A stretch of 13,049 nt of DNA from an uncultured Ruminococcus sp. (GCA_902802975.1 CADCOF010000113.1:1-13049), one strand, 5' to 3'. Positions 1-8,728 are shown, counted from the stretch's first letter. Numbers and translations are program-made. Notes: generated by a model from the sequence alone, not told the origin.

Positions 1-26
1 GGGAGCGGCAGCATGCCGCCCGCCCG
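1..26 (-). terminator. Possible typA terminator, cut by window edge
   Basis: Just after the typA stop codon there is a GC-rich inverted repeat, GCGGCA (5-10) with TGCCGC (14-19) around a 3-nt loop. It can be lengthened by a wobble pair and a G-C pair. The T-tract expected on the minus strand would fall before base 1, so the intrinsic-terminator reading cannot be completed from this window. Confidence 0.4.
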
Positions 27-1844
27 CTATTTTTTGAATTGTTTTTTCATTCTTTGTTCTTTGCTGAGAATCGTTTTGCGAAGTCTGATGTTCTTGGGAG
101 TTACCTCTACAAGCTCATCATCGGCAATGAATTCAAGACTCTGATCAAGACTAAGTATTGTCGGCGGAGTGAGTTTCAATGCTTCATCGCTGCCGGCTGC
201 ACGTGTGTTTGTCGCGTGCTTTTTCTTGCACACATTCACCGTAATGTCTTCATTTTTCGGGCATGCGCCTACTATCATACCCTCATATACCGGAACACCG
301 GGTCCAATGAACAAACGTCCTCTGTCCTGAACGTTGAAAAGACCGTAACCTGTAGATTCGCCCGTCTCATGCGCAATAAGTGAGCCTTGATGACGTGAAA
401 CTATATCTCCCTTGTATGGTTCGTAGCTGTCAAATACATGGTTCATTATTCCGTTACCGTTTGTATCTGTCAAAAACTCAGAACGGTAACCCATAAGACC
501 CCTTGCCGGGATCTTGTACTCAATGTGAGTGGTGCCGCCTTCACGTGAACCCATATCAACAAGCTCTGCTTTTCGTGATCCAAGCTTCTCCATAACTGCG
601 CCGACATATTCCTCGGGAACTTCAATTATCAAATACTCGATAGGCTCGCAAAGTTCACCATCAATCTTTTTGAAAATCACAGTCGGTCTGGAAACCTGGA
701 ACTCGTAACCCTGACGGCGCATTTGCTCAATCAGGATAGACAAATGAAGCTCGCCTCTGCCCGATACTCTGAATGTATCAGCAGAGTCCGTCTCTTCAAC
801 GCGCATTGCAACATTTGTCTCAACTTCCTTGAAAAGTCTGTCGCGGAGATTTCTCGATGTGACAAACTTGCCTTCCCTGCCGGCAAACGGACTGTTATTT
901 ACAAGGAAGTTCATCGATACGGTTGGTTCATCTATCTTAATAAATGGCAGCGGCTCAACGCAGTCAACTGCGCACGCCGTTTCACCGATATTCAAATCTG
1001 CTATTCCACTGACGGATACTATGTCGCCAAGCTGTGCAGACTCCGCCTCTACACGCTTTAAGCCTTCAAATTGATACAGCTTTACGATCTTTGCCGTAGA
1101 AACCGAACCGTCTGCATGACAAAGCGCAACTTGCTGTCCTGCTTTTATGCTGCCTCGCTCAATTCTTCCTATGCCAATTCTTCCGATATAATCATCGTAA
1201 TCAATGTTTGAGAAAAGCAGCTGCAGCGCGCCGTCCATCTCGCCCTGCGGCGCGGGTATCTCCTCAATGATTTTGTCAAAAAGCGGCTTCATATCAGTTC
1301 CCGGTACTTCGGGATCAAGCGTTGCAAATCCATCGCGTCCCGACGCATACACCACGGGAAATTCCAACTGATCATCATCTGCACCAAGCTCAATAAACAG
1401 ATCAAGCACTTCGTCAACGATTTCTGCGGGACGCGCGCCCGGACGATCAATTTTATTTATTACCACAAGCGGCTTCTTGCCAAGTCCGAGAGCCTTTTTC
1501 AATACAAATCTAGTCTGCGGCATGCAGCCCTCAAAAGCATCGACCAAAAGCAAAACGCCGTCTACCATCATAAGTATACGCTCCACTTCACCGCCGAAAT
1601 CAGCGTGTCCGGGAGTATCAACTATATTTATTTTTGTTCCGTTATACATAACAGAAGTGTTCTTCGAAAGGATTGTGATACCGCGCTCTCTTTCGAGGTC
1701 GCCGCTGTCCATAACGCGTTCGTTTACACTTTCGTTTTCACGAAAAGTTCCGCTCTGCATAAGCAGCTGATCAACAAGCGTAGTTTTCCCGTGATCGACA
1801 TGGGCGATAATTGCAACATTTCTGATATTCTCTCTAATTCCCAC
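27..1844 (-). CDS. typA: TypA/BipA ribosome-associated translational GTPase
   Basis: 605 residues, the usual length for TypA/BipA, a cytoplasmic GTPase of the EF-G/LepA class that acts on the ribosome and in subunit assembly, mainly under cold and other stress. The G-domain motifs are visible: G1 AHVDHGKTT (14-22), G2 ERGIT (53-57), G3 DTPGH (76-80), G4 NKID (130-133) and G5 SGR (168-170). The C-terminal half carries family blocks such as SGRGELHLSILIEQMRR and RGLMGYRSEF. The start is GTG (1842-1844), with an AGAGGT ribosome binding site 7 nt upstream. It lies downstream of the tuf terminator and has its own promoter (1881-1909), so it is probably transcribed apart from the str operon. The identification is firm; the conditions of expression are unknown. 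Confidence 0.97.
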   Translation of the reverse strand: MGIRENIRNVAIIAHVDHGKTTLVDQLLMQSGTFRENESVNERVMDSGDLERERGITILSKNTSVMYNGTKINIVDTPGHADFGGEVERILMMVDGVLLLVDAFEGCMPQTRFVLKKALGLGKKPLVVINKIDRPGARPAEIVDEVLDLFIELGADDDQLEFPVVYASGRDGFATLDPEVPGTDMKPLFDKIIEEIPAPQGEMDGALQLLFSNIDYDDYIGRIGIGRIERGSIKAGQQVALCHADGSVSTAKIVKLYQFEGLKRVEAESAQLGDIVSVSGIADLNIGETACAVDCVEPLPFIKIDEPTVSMNFLVNNSPFAGREGKFVTSRNLRDRLFKEVETNVAMRVEETDSADTFRVSGRGELHLSILIEQMRRQGYEFQVSRPTVIFKKIDGELCEPIEYLIIEVPEEYVGAVMEKLGSRKAELVDMGSREGGTTHIEYKIPARGLMGYRSEFLTDTNGNGIMNHVFDSYEPYKGDIVSRHQGSLIAHETGESTGYGLFNVQDRGRLFIGPGVPVYEGMIVGACPKNEDITVNVCKKKHATNTRAAGSDEALKLTPPTILSLDQSLEFIADDELVEVTPKNIRLRKTILSKEQRMKKQFKK

Positions 1845-1864
1845 TTTATAAACCTCTTTTACAC

Positions 1865-1885
1865 ATAATCTAACGTTTAGATTAT
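1865..1885 (-). promoter_or_regulatory. Palindromic operator candidate at the typA promoter
   Basis: ATAATCTAA (1865-1873) and TTAGATTAT (1877-1885) are perfect 9-bp inverted arms around 3 bases. The right arm covers most of the -10 box, and the predicted start point (about 1874) falls in the centre. The transcript would contain only about half of the palindrome, so a DNA-binding repressor site fits better than an RNA hairpin. No regulator gene is nearby and the protein family is not identifiable. Confidence 0.55.
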
Positions 1886-1909
1886 ACCACTTTAATTATC
1901 TATTTTCAA
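1881..1909 (-). promoter_or_regulatory. typA promoter
   Basis: On the minus strand TTGAAA (1904-1909) is followed after exactly 17 bp by TATAAT (1881-1886). A TGG just before the -10 makes it an extended -10 promoter. The predicted leader to the GTG start is about 30 nt. This is a sigma-A type match to the consensus; no start site was measured. Confidence 0.8.
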
Positions 1910-1988
1910 TTAAAACAATAATTAAGATACAATTTCGTCAATTCGTATTGTAAAAGAACAACTATCGTATTATTTTTGTAAACATAGC

Positions 1989-2020
1989 AAAAAAACTTCC
2001 CGCCCAAAAAGAGCGGGAAG
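1989..2020 (-). terminator. Intrinsic terminator after tuf
   Basis: A perfect 8-bp stem CTTCCCGC/GCGGGAAG (arms 1996-2003 and 2013-2020, 9-nt loop) is followed on the minus strand by seven T (1989-1995). It begins about 15 nt past the tuf stop and closes the str operon. Confidence 0.92.
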
Positions 2021-2035
2021 AATATCTGCAGGAAA

Positions 2036-3247
2036 TTACTCGTTAATAGCGATAACTGCACCTGAACCTACTGTACGACCGCCTTCGCGGATAGCGAAAC
2101 GAAGACCAACTTCGATAGCGATAGGTGTGATAAGCTCAACGTCCATTTCTACGTTATCGCCGGGCATGCACATCTCTGTGCCCTCGGGAAGGCTGATAAC
2201 GCCTGTAACGTCAGTTGTTCTGAAATAGAACTGAGGACGATAGTTGTTGAAGAACGGTGTGTGACGGCCGCCCTCGTCCTTTGTAAGAACGTAAACCTGA
2301 CCTCTGAACTTTGTGTGCGGATGAATTGTACCGGGCTTTGCAAGAACCTGACCTCTTTCGATCTCAGTTCTCTGTACGCCACGGAGAAGAACGCCTACGT
2401 TGTCGCCTGCCTCAGCATAATCAAGAGTCTTTCTGAACATCTCGATACCTGTAACAACAACCTTGCGCTTCTCGTCTGTAAGACCAACGATCTCAACTTC
2501 CTCAGAAGTCTTAAGCTGACCACGCTCAACTCTACCTGTAGCAACTGTACCACGACCTGTGATTGTGAATACGTCCTCGACAGGCATAAGGAACGGAAGG
2601 TCTGCCTTACGCTCAGGAGTCGGAATGTAGCTGTCAACAGCCTCCATAAGCTCGTGGATGCACTTGTACTCGGGAGCGTTCGGATCCTTAGAAGCGGAGT
2701 CAAGAGCCTGGAATGCAGAACCCTTAATAATAGGTGTATCGTCGCCCGGGAACTCGTACTCGTCGAGGAGCTCTCTGATTTCCATCTCTACAAGCTCAAG
2801 AAGCTCTTCGTCGTCAACCTGGTCTGTCTTGTTCATGAATACTACGATGTAAGGTACGCCTACCTGACGGGAGAGAAGGATGTGCTCTCTTGTCTGGGGC
2901 ATAGGACCGTCTGCAGCGGAAACAACAAGGATAGCACCGTCCATCTGAGCTGCACCTGTGATCATGTTCTTAACGTAGTCAGCATGTCCGGGGCAGTCAA
3001 CGTGAGCATAGTGACGGTTAGGAGTCTCGTACTCAACGTGTGCTGTGTTGATTGTAATACCACGCTCTCTCTCTTCGGGAGCCTTATCGATGTTCGCATA
3101 GTCAACGAAATCAGCCTTGCTGTCGCCGCCTGTCATTGCGAGAACCTTGGTAATAGCAGCTGTCAATGTTGTCTTGCCGTGGTCAACGTGGCCGATTGTA
3201 CCAATGTTAACGTGCGGCTTGGATCTGTTAAACTTTTCCTTTGCCAT
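2036..3247 (-). CDS. tuf: Elongation factor Tu
   Basis: 403 residues, full length for EF-Tu, the GTPase that brings aminoacyl-tRNA to the ribosomal A site. Motifs seen: G1 GHVDHGKT (19-26), [12 protein letters not shown] (63-74), G3 DCPGHAD (84-90), G4 NKTD (139-142) and the G5 SA (177-178). Domains 2 and 3 follow with the usual [14 protein letters not shown] and [19 protein letters not shown] blocks. G4 has Thr where the E. coli protein has Cys, in the variable position of NKxD. AAAGGAGT ends 9 nt before the ATG. It is the last gene of the str operon, 99 bp after fusA, with its own promoter candidate in the gap and a terminator after it. No second tuf copy is in the window. Confidence 0.99.
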   Translation of the reverse strand: MAKEKFNRSKPHVNIGTIGHVDHGKTTLTAAITKVLAMTGGDSKADFVDYANIDKAPEERERGITINTAHVEYETPNRHYAHVDCPGHADYVKNMITGAAQMDGAILVVSAADGPMPQTREHILLSRQVGVPYIVVFMNKTDQVDDEELLELVEMEIRELLDEYEFPGDDTPIIKGSAFQALDSASKDPNAPEYKCIHELMEAVDSYIPTPERKADLPFLMPVEDVFTITGRGTVATGRVERGQLKTSEEVEIVGLTDEKRKVVVTGIEMFRKTLDYAEAGDNVGVLLRGVQRTEIERGQVLAKPGTIHPHTKFRGQVYVLTKDEGGRHTPFFNNYRPQFYFRTTDVTGVISLPEGTEMCMPGDNVEMDVELITPIAIEVGLRFAIREGGRTVGSGAVIAINE

Positions 3248-3279
3248 TGGAAAATCACTCCTTTAATATTAATAATTAT

Positions 3280-3308
3280 ATAATAGCAATTTTTTTATGA
3301 AATTGCAA
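3280..3308 (-). promoter_or_regulatory. Internal tuf promoter candidate
   Basis: Within the fusA-tuf gap, TTGCAA (3303-3308) lies 17 bp from TATTAT (3280-3285), with a TGC extended -10 element. The start would be near 3273, giving a leader of about 26 nt that contains the tuf ribosome binding site. A separate tuf promoter would allow EF-Tu to be made in excess over EF-G, as cells require. Predicted from sequence only. Confidence 0.65.
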
Positions 3309-3332
3309 CACTTTTTTGTAAATTTCATAAAA
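3293..3332 (-). repeat. 12-bp inverted repeat in the fusA-tuf gap
   Basis: TTTTATGAAATT (3293-3304) and AATTTCATAAAA (3321-3332) are perfect inverted arms separated by 16 bp. The left arm overlaps the -35 box and spacer of the tuf promoter candidate. In a read-through transcript it would form an AU-rich hairpin just after the fusA stop. No T-run follows, so it is not a standard terminator. It may be a protein site, an mRNA processing or stability hairpin, or chance in AT-rich DNA. Confidence 0.5.
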
Positions 3333-3346
3333 TTTTACAAATAAGA

Positions 3347-5446
3347 TCAATCTGCCTTTTTGCGGGCACTCATGATCTCTTCGCCGATGTTCTTCGGAAC
3401 TTCCTGATATGTATCAGGCTCCATAACATACTGACCTCTTCCCTGTGTCTTGGAACGAAGGTCTGTAGCATAACCGAACATCTCAGAAAGCGGAACATTT
3501 GCAACGATACGTGCAACGCCGTTCTCGATGGGCATGCTCTTGATCATACCGCGGCGTGAGTTAAGGTCGCCGATAACGTCGCCCATGTACTGCTCGGGCA
3601 CAATTACCGAAACCTTCATAAGAGGCTCCATAAGTACGGGGCTTGCCTTCTTCATAGCCTCTTTGAACGCCATAGAACCTGCGATCTTAAATGCCATTTC
3701 GGAAGAGTCAACCTCGTGATAAGAACCATCGTAAAGAGTAACCTTTACGTCAACAACGTTGTAGTTTGCAAGTACGCCGGAGAGCATTGCGCCCTGGATA
3801 CCTGTATCAACAGCGGGGATATATTCCTTCGGAATAGCACCGCCGACTACAGCGTTAACGAACTCGTAGCCCTTGCCGGGATTCGGCTCAATCTTGATCT
3901 TAACATGACCGTACTGACCTTTACCACCGGACTGACGAGCGTACTTGTGATCGACATCGGCATTGCCCTTGATAGTCTCTTTGTAAGCTACCTGCGGCTT
4001 ACCGATATTTGCCTCGATCTTGAATTCACGAAGGAGTCTGTCAACGATGATTTCAAGGTGAAGCTCACCCATACCTGCAATAATCGTCTGACCTGTTTCT
4101 TCGTCTGTATAAGCCTTGAATGTCGGGTCTTCCTCTGCAAGCTTTGCAAGAGCAATACCCATCTTCTCCTGACCCGCCTTTGTCTTAGGCTCGATAGCAA
4201 CACGGATAACGGGATCCGGGAACTCCATCGACTCAAGAATTACAGGATGCTTTTCATCACAAAGTGTGTCGCCCGTTGTTGTGTTCTTGAGACCGATAGC
4301 TGCTGCGATATCGCCTGCGTAGCAAGTCTGGATATCTTTACGAGCGTTGGCGTGCATCTGAACGATACGTCCTATTCTCTCGTTGTTATCCTTAACGGAA
4401 TTGTATACTGTTGTACCTGCATCGATCGTACCGGAATATACGCGGAAGAAGCAGAGCTTTCCAACAAACGGGTCTGTAGCGATCTTGAAAGCGAGAGCCG
4501 AGAAAGGCTCGCTGTCTGATGCATGTCTCTCGATCTCCTCGTCTGTCTCGGGGTTAATGCCCTTGATAGCGGGGATATCTGTTGGAGCCGGCATATAATC
4601 GATAACTGCGTCAAGGAGCTTCTGAACGCCCTTGTTTCTGTATGATGTACCGCATGTTACGGGAACCATAGTGTTTTCGATTGTGCAGCGGCGAATTGTC
4701 TTCTTTATCTCGTCAATAGTAAGCTCCTCGCCGGCGAAGTATTTCTCCATAAGCTCATCGTCCTGCTCTGCAACAGCCTCAATAAGCTCGTCGTGATACT
4801 TCTGTGCAAGCTCCTTCATATCTTCGGGAATCTCTTCTTCTCTCATATCCTTGCCGAGATCATCATAATAGATGTCTGCCTTCATTGTGAGAAGATCGAT
4901 AATACCCTTGAATTCGTCTTCTGCGCCGATCGGAAGCTGGATCGGAACAGCGTTACATTTAAGACGATCCTTCATCATCTGAACAACTCTGTAGAAATCT
5001 GCGCCCATGATATCCATCTTGTTAACGTATACCATTCTCGGCACCTTGTAGTTGTCAGCCTGACGCCATACAGTCTCAGACTGCGGCTCAACACCGCCCT
5101 TTGCACAAAGAACCGTTACAGAACCGTCGAGCACTCTGAGTGAACGCTCAACTTCAACTGTAAAGTCAACGTGTCCGGGAGTATCAATGATGTTGATGCG
5201 GTGCTTGTCATACTGATGAGCAGAACCCTGCCAGTAGCAAGTGGTAGCAGCAGAAGTGATGGTGATACCTCTCTCCTGCTCCTGAACCATCCAGTCCATT
5301 GTGGACGCACCGTCGTGTGTTTCACCCATCTTGTGATTTACGCCTGTATAGTATAGGATACGTTCGGTGGTAGTTGTTTTACCTGCATCGATATGCGCCA
5401 TAATACCGATGTTTCTTGTTCTTTCAAGCGAAACGTCTCTTGGCAT
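3347..5446 (-). CDS. fusA: Elongation factor G
   Basis: 699 residues, full length for EF-G, the GTPase that drives translocation of tRNA and mRNA on the ribosome and helps recycle ribosomes. G1 AHIDAGKT (17-24), QERGITI (57-63), G3 DTPGH (88-92) and G4 NKMD (142-145) are intact. Later blocks include the domain IV region around [13 protein letters not shown] and a C-terminal domain V with RRGMIKSMP and [12 protein letters not shown]. The ATG is preceded by AGGAGG at 5 nt spacing. It lies 29 bp after rpsG with no terminator between, so it is co-transcribed, and it precedes tuf by 99 bp. Nothing looks truncated. Confidence 0.99.
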   Translation of the reverse strand: MPRDVSLERTRNIGIMAHIDAGKTTTTERILYYTGVNHKMGETHDGASTMDWMVQEQERGITITSAATTCYWQGSAHQYDKHRINIIDTPGHVDFTVEVERSLRVLDGSVTVLCAKGGVEPQSETVWRQADNYKVPRMVYVNKMDIMGADFYRVVQMMKDRLKCNAVPIQLPIGAEDEFKGIIDLLTMKADIYYDDLGKDMREEEIPEDMKELAQKYHDELIEAVAEQDDELMEKYFAGEELTIDEIKKTIRRCTIENTMVPVTCGTSYRNKGVQKLLDAVIDYMPAPTDIPAIKGINPETDEEIERHASDSEPFSALAFKIATDPFVGKLCFFRVYSGTIDAGTTVYNSVKDNNERIGRIVQMHANARKDIQTCYAGDIAAAIGLKNTTTGDTLCDEKHPVILESMEFPDPVIRVAIEPKTKAGQEKMGIALAKLAEEDPTFKAYTDEETGQTIIAGMGELHLEIIVDRLLREFKIEANIGKPQVAYKETIKGNADVDHKYARQSGGKGQYGHVKIKIEPNPGKGYEFVNAVVGGAIPKEYIPAVDTGIQGAMLSGVLANYNVVDVKVTLYDGSYHEVDSSEMAFKIAGSMAFKEAMKKASPVLMEPLMKVSVIVPEQYMGDVIGDLNSRRGMIKSMPIENGVARIVANVPLSEMFGYATDLRSKTQGRGQYVMEPDTYQEVPKNIGEEIMSARKKAD

Positions 5447-5475
5447 AGTATCCTCCTATTTGAATTAAATATACA

Positions 5476-5946
5476 TTACCATCTGTAATGTGCGAAAGCC
5501 TTGTTAGCCTCAGCCATTTTGTGTGTATCGTCACGCTTCTTGGCTGCGCCGCCTGCACCATTAATGGCGTCAAGGATCTCTGCTGCAAGTCTCTCCTTCA
5601 TTGTCTTCTCCGAACGAAGTCTGGAATACTTCGTGATCCAGCGAAGACCGAGCGTCTGGCGTCTCTCAGGTCTAACCTCCATGGGCACCTGATAGTTTGC
5701 ACCGCCCACACGACGGCTCTTAGTTTCGAGTACAGGCATAACGTTCTCCATTGCCTGCTCAAAAACCTCCAGCGGGTCCTTGCCTGTCTTATCTCTTACG
5801 ATATCGAACGCACCGTAAACAATCTGCTGGGCAACACCCTTCTTACCGTCATACATAATGTTGTTGATAAGACGAGTAACGAGCTTTGAGTTATAGATAG
5901 GATCTGCCAAAACATCTCTCTTGGCGATCTGACCTCTTCTTGGCAT
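5476..5946 (-). CDS. rpsG: 30S ribosomal protein S7
   Basis: 156 residues, the standard bacterial S7 length. It starts [20 protein letters not shown] and carries the conserved [16 protein letters not shown] block and the C-terminal [11 protein letters not shown]7 is a primary 16S rRNA-binding protein that nucleates the head of the small subunit and contacts tRNA in the E site. AAGGAGGG stands 8 nt before the ATG. It is the second gene of the str operon. The 140-bp gap from rpsL holds a hairpin and a promoter candidate. In E. coli, S7 represses its operon by binding the rpsL-rpsG intercistronic RNA; whether this hairpin does the same here is inference. Confidence 0.99.
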   Translation of the reverse strand: MPRRGQIAKRDVLADPIYNSKLVTRLINNIMYDGKKGVAQQIVYGAFDIVRDKTGKDPLEVFEQAMENVMPVLETKSRRVGGANYQVPMEVRPERRQTLGLRWITKYSRLRSEKTMKERLAAEILDAINGAGGAAKKRDDTHKMAEANKAFAHYRW

Positions 5947-5973
5947 CTTTACTTCCCTCCTTCATAAATAAAA

Positions 5974-6002
5974 ATGATATCATAGGTACTCGAAAGTGAC
6001 AA
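5974..6002 (-). promoter_or_regulatory. Internal promoter candidate before rpsG
   Basis: TTGTCA (5997-6002) is followed after 17 bp by TATCAT (5974-5979), with a TGA extended -10 element. The start would be near 5967, leaving a leader of about 20 nt that holds the rpsG ribosome binding site. It would let rpsG, fusA and tuf be transcribed without rpsL. Confidence 0.55.
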
Positions 6003-6014
6003 ACTCCCGCCTGC

Positions 6015-6049
6015 CAATACAGAGGCTTATATAATAACGCTCCGTATTG
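6015..6049 (-). promoter_or_regulatory. Hairpin in the rpsL-rpsG intercistronic RNA
   Basis: CAATACGGAG and CTCTGTATTG on the minus strand (6040-6049 and 6015-6024) form a 10-bp stem with one G-U pair around 15 nt. Part of that loop can pair further (TTAT with ATAA). There is no T-run after it. Its place between rpsL and rpsG is where E. coli has the S7 autoregulatory site, which makes a regulatory or processing element plausible. Confidence 0.5.
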
Positions 6050-6086
6050 AGCTGACTTTTTCATTTTGAAATGTGGGAATGTCTTC

Positions 6087-6506
6087 TTACTTACCTGCCT
6101 TCGGACGCTTTGCGCCGTACTTGGAACGAGCCTGCATACGCTTTGCAACACCCTGTGCATCGAGAGTACCGCGTACAATATGGTAACGAACACCAGGCAG
6201 ATCCTTAACACGTCCGCCTCTGATGAGAACAACGGAGTGCTCCTGAAGGTTATGACCTACACCAGGAATGTATGAAGATACCTCGATACCGTTTGAAAGT
6301 CTTACTCTGGCGATCTTTCTGAGTGCTGAGTTAGGCTTCTTAGGTGTAGCTGTCTTAACTGCTGTGCATACGCCCCTTTTCTGCGGAGAGTTCTGATCGA
6401 TAGCCTTGCGCTTCTTTGAGTTCCAGCCCTTCAAAAGAGCAGGCGCTTTAGCCTTCTTCTCGGATACCTCTCTTCCCTTACGGACAAGCTGATTAAAGGT
6501 TGGCAT
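6087..6506 (-). CDS. rpsL: 30S ribosomal protein S12
   Basis: 139 residues, first gene of the str operon. S12 sits at the decoding centre and controls accuracy. The start is the ATG of [10 protein letters not shown] (6504-6506), because GAAAGGAGG lies 10 nt upstream and this is the family N-terminus. An in-frame extension of 22 residues to 6572 would run through a leader hairpin and is rejected. The Firmicute-type insertion (about 20-40) is present. [11 protein letters not shown] (54-64), with Lys56 at the streptomycin-sensitive wild-type position, and [11 protein letters not shown] (99-109), with Lys101 and Asp102, are unchanged. No streptomycin-resistance substitution is seen at these sites. 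Confidence 0.99.
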   Translation of the reverse strand: MPTFNQLVRKGREVSEKKAKAPALLKGWNSKKRKAIDQNSPQKRGVCTAVKTATPKKPNSALRKIARVRLSNGIEVSSYIPGVGHNLQEHSVVLIRGGRVKDLPGVRYHIVRGTLDAQGVAKRMQARSKYGAKRPKAGK

Positions 6507-6543
6507 TTTGCGAATTCCTCCTTTCTTGAATAATAATAAAACT

Positions 6544-6575
6544 ATCGTGGGTACAGACATACGCCGCCCCACGAT
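6544..6575 (-). promoter_or_regulatory. 5'-terminal hairpin of the str operon leader
   Basis: ATCGTGGG and CCCACGAT on the minus strand (6568-6575 and 6544-6551) form a perfect 8-bp stem around 16 nt. The predicted transcription start (about 6574) coincides with the base of the stem, so the mRNA would begin as a stem-loop. A T-rich but interrupted stretch follows before the rpsL ribosome binding site. It could protect the 5' end, act as a weak attenuator, or bind a ribosomal protein. Confidence 0.6.
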
Positions 6576-6580
6576 TACTA

Positions 6581-6609
6581 ATTTTACAATATTTCAAGTT
6601 AAAAGTCAA
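6581..6609 (-). promoter_or_regulatory. Main promoter of the str operon
   Basis: TTGACT (6604-6609) and TAAAAT (6581-6586) are separated by exactly 17 bp on the minus strand, about 75 bp before the rpsL ATG. With no rpoBC upstream, this is the likely source of rpsL-rpsG-fusA-tuf mRNA. Confidence 0.75.
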
Positions 6610-6695
6610 TATTTTTTGGCTTTCCCGAGTTCAGAATTAAAAATTCTCCTATTATCACAAATTGAATTAAAGAAACAGTATTATTTTATTGATAA

Positions 6696-8666
6696 TTACA
6701 CCATATTTCTGAACACTTCCACCGATTTGGGGTAATCCGAAATAATTCGTTCCGATTCGTTTGCAAAAATCAGCAGTACTCCGATAATTACCGTTGCAAT
6801 AACAGCTGCCGTCATAATAAAATATACATATTTATACATTTGACTCTCATTTGAACTTAATTTATTCAACAGCATCAGCGCACCGATAACAGACAAGAGA
6901 AGCACGGCAAATCCGATATCTATGGTATAACGATAATGCGAACCCGCTTTGCACATATCAATAAATGACATAAGCAGTGCACAAATTCCCAGTGATGATA
7001 AAACCACACTTCTGAATATATCCTTCTTATTAATAAACATCGGCAAAACAGCTATGCCCCACGCTGCCGGATATGTCATAATGCCCATCGTTCGCCCGGC
7101 GTAGCTGTATCGTGTATATGAGTCCCACCCGCGCGACGCCAATCTTATATAAGGAAACGAAGATGTCACATTCGGCTGCTGCAGAAAATAGTGATAAACC
7201 GCCGGCGGAATCATTGATAATTTTATAGTATTGGCCTGTGCGCGGCTTACAGTTAATTGATAATTAAAACCAAATTCGAATGGATTATCAAATCGTGTAT
7301 TATTATACGCCATTATCAAACATGCACCGATAAAAAGGGGCACACCAACAGACGCACAATATATCGCTTTATTTTTTATCGACTCACTTTCAGACGTCAT
7401 AATCCCGAATGCCGGTATCAGCCCCACAGCGCAGTATAAAAGCAGTGTTGGGCGCGACGCTGCGATAAGCGAGCCGGAAATACCACAGCATATAAGAAGG
7501 ATTACCCGACTTTTCAGGCTGTCGGTATAGTACGCTTTGAACAGAAAATATAAAAACGCCGCAGTCCATGCAACCCCGGACAAAACAGCCATGAAGTAGA
7601 ACATCGTCTCAGCTGCAGCCGCAAAAATTCCGCTGCCGAATATCACAGCGACCTGTCCCAAGACAAGTGCTGCAGCGGGCACGTCACCGACAAATTTCTT
7701 TACAAATAATCCATACAGAAGTGAAATAAATATTATACATTGAATTGCAAGTATTCCGGAGGCAAACAGTGTTGTCGGGATCTTGCGCGTAACAAAGTAC
7801 ACCGGATAATACACAGTCAAAACAGGTGCTGCGCCGAAATATGAATACAATTTCCCGTTGTAATATGCCCTATCCCAAAAATCGCCGTGAAGATTGGCTT
7901 TGTTTCTCTGTGTTCTATCATAAGGATTTGCAAGGCTGTCCAATTCGTCACTATCGAAATCTATATCCAGATAAGTCCGATGATTATGAAAAGCGTCAAA
8001 AAGCTGCACGTACTGATCTTCACCAGATACGTTTAAAGGAATACGCCGGATCAACGTCTCATCACATTGAACACATATTACAGCCATAAACCATATCACC
8101 AAAAAGCACATTACCCCGCCGCAGGCACCGACAATCAGGTTATATCTATCGCCTGCTTTTACACTCCAAATATTATTTACTGACATATACAAAATTACAA
8201 ATATAATCAGCACCAATATAAAACTGAATGACAACGGCTTACCTGTATTTACTCGAACACTCGTGATATTTACAGCTTCATTACTTATGATTTTTATTGA
8301 ACCGACGTTTCCGTATGAACTTATATTGAAATAGTTAACGGCATTAGTGCCTGATCTCACAAGCTGACGGCAGTAGTTATAATCATAACCGCTTTTCAGA
8401 GAAAAATTGTCGTCTGTAAAACTCACGGTAACATCGGTATAAAAATCATTGTATGAATCGGTGGTTATTTCTAAAGAGTGGATTGGAATATTTATGTTAT
8501 CAATTATCAGCGGATTATCTTCCGAAATGTTTATATTATCTTCTTCGAAAATAGTTTTCTCTTCACCGCCGATCATAGAAAAAGCCGATATATTTGATAC
8601 CACTAAAGTTATAATAACCGAAACAGTTAATAATATTGCCAGCTTTTTAATTTTATTTTTATTCAT
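6696..8666 (-). CDS. Polytopic membrane protein, GT-C glycosyltransferase-like
   Basis: 656 residues with about 13 hydrophobic segments. A lone N-terminal helix (8-28) is followed by a polar domain of about 115 residues (30-145), probably outside the cell; further helices lie at about 146-163, 176-199, 300-322, 328-350, 353-377, 388-424, 434-453, 527-545, 552-570, 582-601 and 612-634. Between them are NPYDRTQRN (247-255), WDRAYYNGKLYSYFG (264-278), SRPT (404-407) and RFDNPFEFGFNYQLT (458-472). From memory, such motifs occur in GT-C proteins that use lipid-linked sugars; no search was run. Substrate and product are unknown. The ATG has GAGAGGT about 8 nt upstream. It follows the lipoprotein pair, but an intrinsic terminator (8684-8728) ends only 4 bp before its binding site, so no promoter fits in the gap. 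Confidence is high for a real membrane protein and moderate for the class. Confidence 0.7.
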   Translation of the reverse strand: MNKNKIKKLAILLTVSVIITLVVSNISAFSMIGGEEKTIFEEDNINISEDNPLIIDNINIPIHSLEITTDSYNDFYTDVTVSFTDDNFSLKSGYDYNYCRQLVRSGTNAVNYFNISSYGNVGSIKIISNEAVNITSVRVNTGKPLSFSFILVLIIFVILYMSVNNIWSVKAGDRYNLIVGACGGVMCFLVIWFMAVICVQCDETLIRRIPLNVSGEDQYVQLFDAFHNHRTYLDIDFDSDELDSLANPYDRTQRNKANLHGDFWDRAYYNGKLYSYFGAAPVLTVYYPVYFVTRKIPTTLFASGILAIQCIIFISLLYGLFVKKFVGDVPAAALVLGQVAVIFGSGIFAAAAETMFYFMAVLSGVAWTAAFLYFLFKAYYTDSLKSRVILLICCGISGSLIAASRPTLLLYCAVGLIPAFGIMTSESESIKNKAIYCASVGVPLFIGACLIMAYNNTRFDNPFEFGFNYQLTVSRAQANTIKLSMIPPAVYHYFLQQPNVTSSFPYIRLASRGWDSYTRYSYAGRTMGIMTYPAAWGIAVLPMFINKKDIFRSVVLSSLGICALLMSFIDMCKAGSHYRYTIDIGFAVLLLSVIGALMLLNKLSSNESQMYKYVYFIMTAAVIATVIIGVLLIFANESERIISDYPKSVEVFRNMV

Positions 8667-8683
8667 TGAAATTACCTCTCAAC

Positions 8684-8728
8684 AAAAAAATGCAGTAAAC
8701 GCAGCCAACATAACTGCATTTACTGCAT
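8684..8728 (-). terminator. Strong intrinsic terminator after the lipoprotein pair
   Basis: A 15-bp stem (arms 8690-8704 and 8714-8728, one G-U pair, 9-nt loop) is followed on the minus strand by a run of seven T (8684-8690; the last base belongs to the stem). It starts about 11 bp after the stop codon of the upstream lipoprotein gene and finishes just before the ribosome binding site of the membrane protein gene. Confidence 0.93.

Noticed and set aside
1936..1941. TTGACG as an alternative typA -35
   Set aside because: No -10 match at 16-18 bp.
2261..3283. 340-codon open frame on the plus strand opposite tuf
   Set aside because: It lies antisense to a highly conserved gene. Strong codon bias in tuf removes stops from this frame. 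The product resembles no family I know and has no ribosome binding site of note.
3716..4519. 267-codon open frame on the plus strand opposite fusA
   Set aside because: Same cause as the frame opposite tuf: codon bias of a highly expressed gene. No independent coding evidence.
5891..6232. 113-codon frame spanning the rpsL-rpsG gap on the minus strand
   Set aside because: It overlaps both ribosomal protein genes out of frame, covers the hairpin and promoter candidate, and has no family-like sequence.
6507..6572. N-terminal extension of rpsL by 22 residues
   Set aside because: It would translate the leader hairpin and the ribosome binding site. S12 begins at [10 protein letters not shown].
6633..6647. 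AGAATT/AATTCT inverted repeat after the membrane protein gene as a terminator
   Set aside because: The stem is short and AT-rich with a 3-nt loop and lacks a T-run, so I do not call it a terminator.
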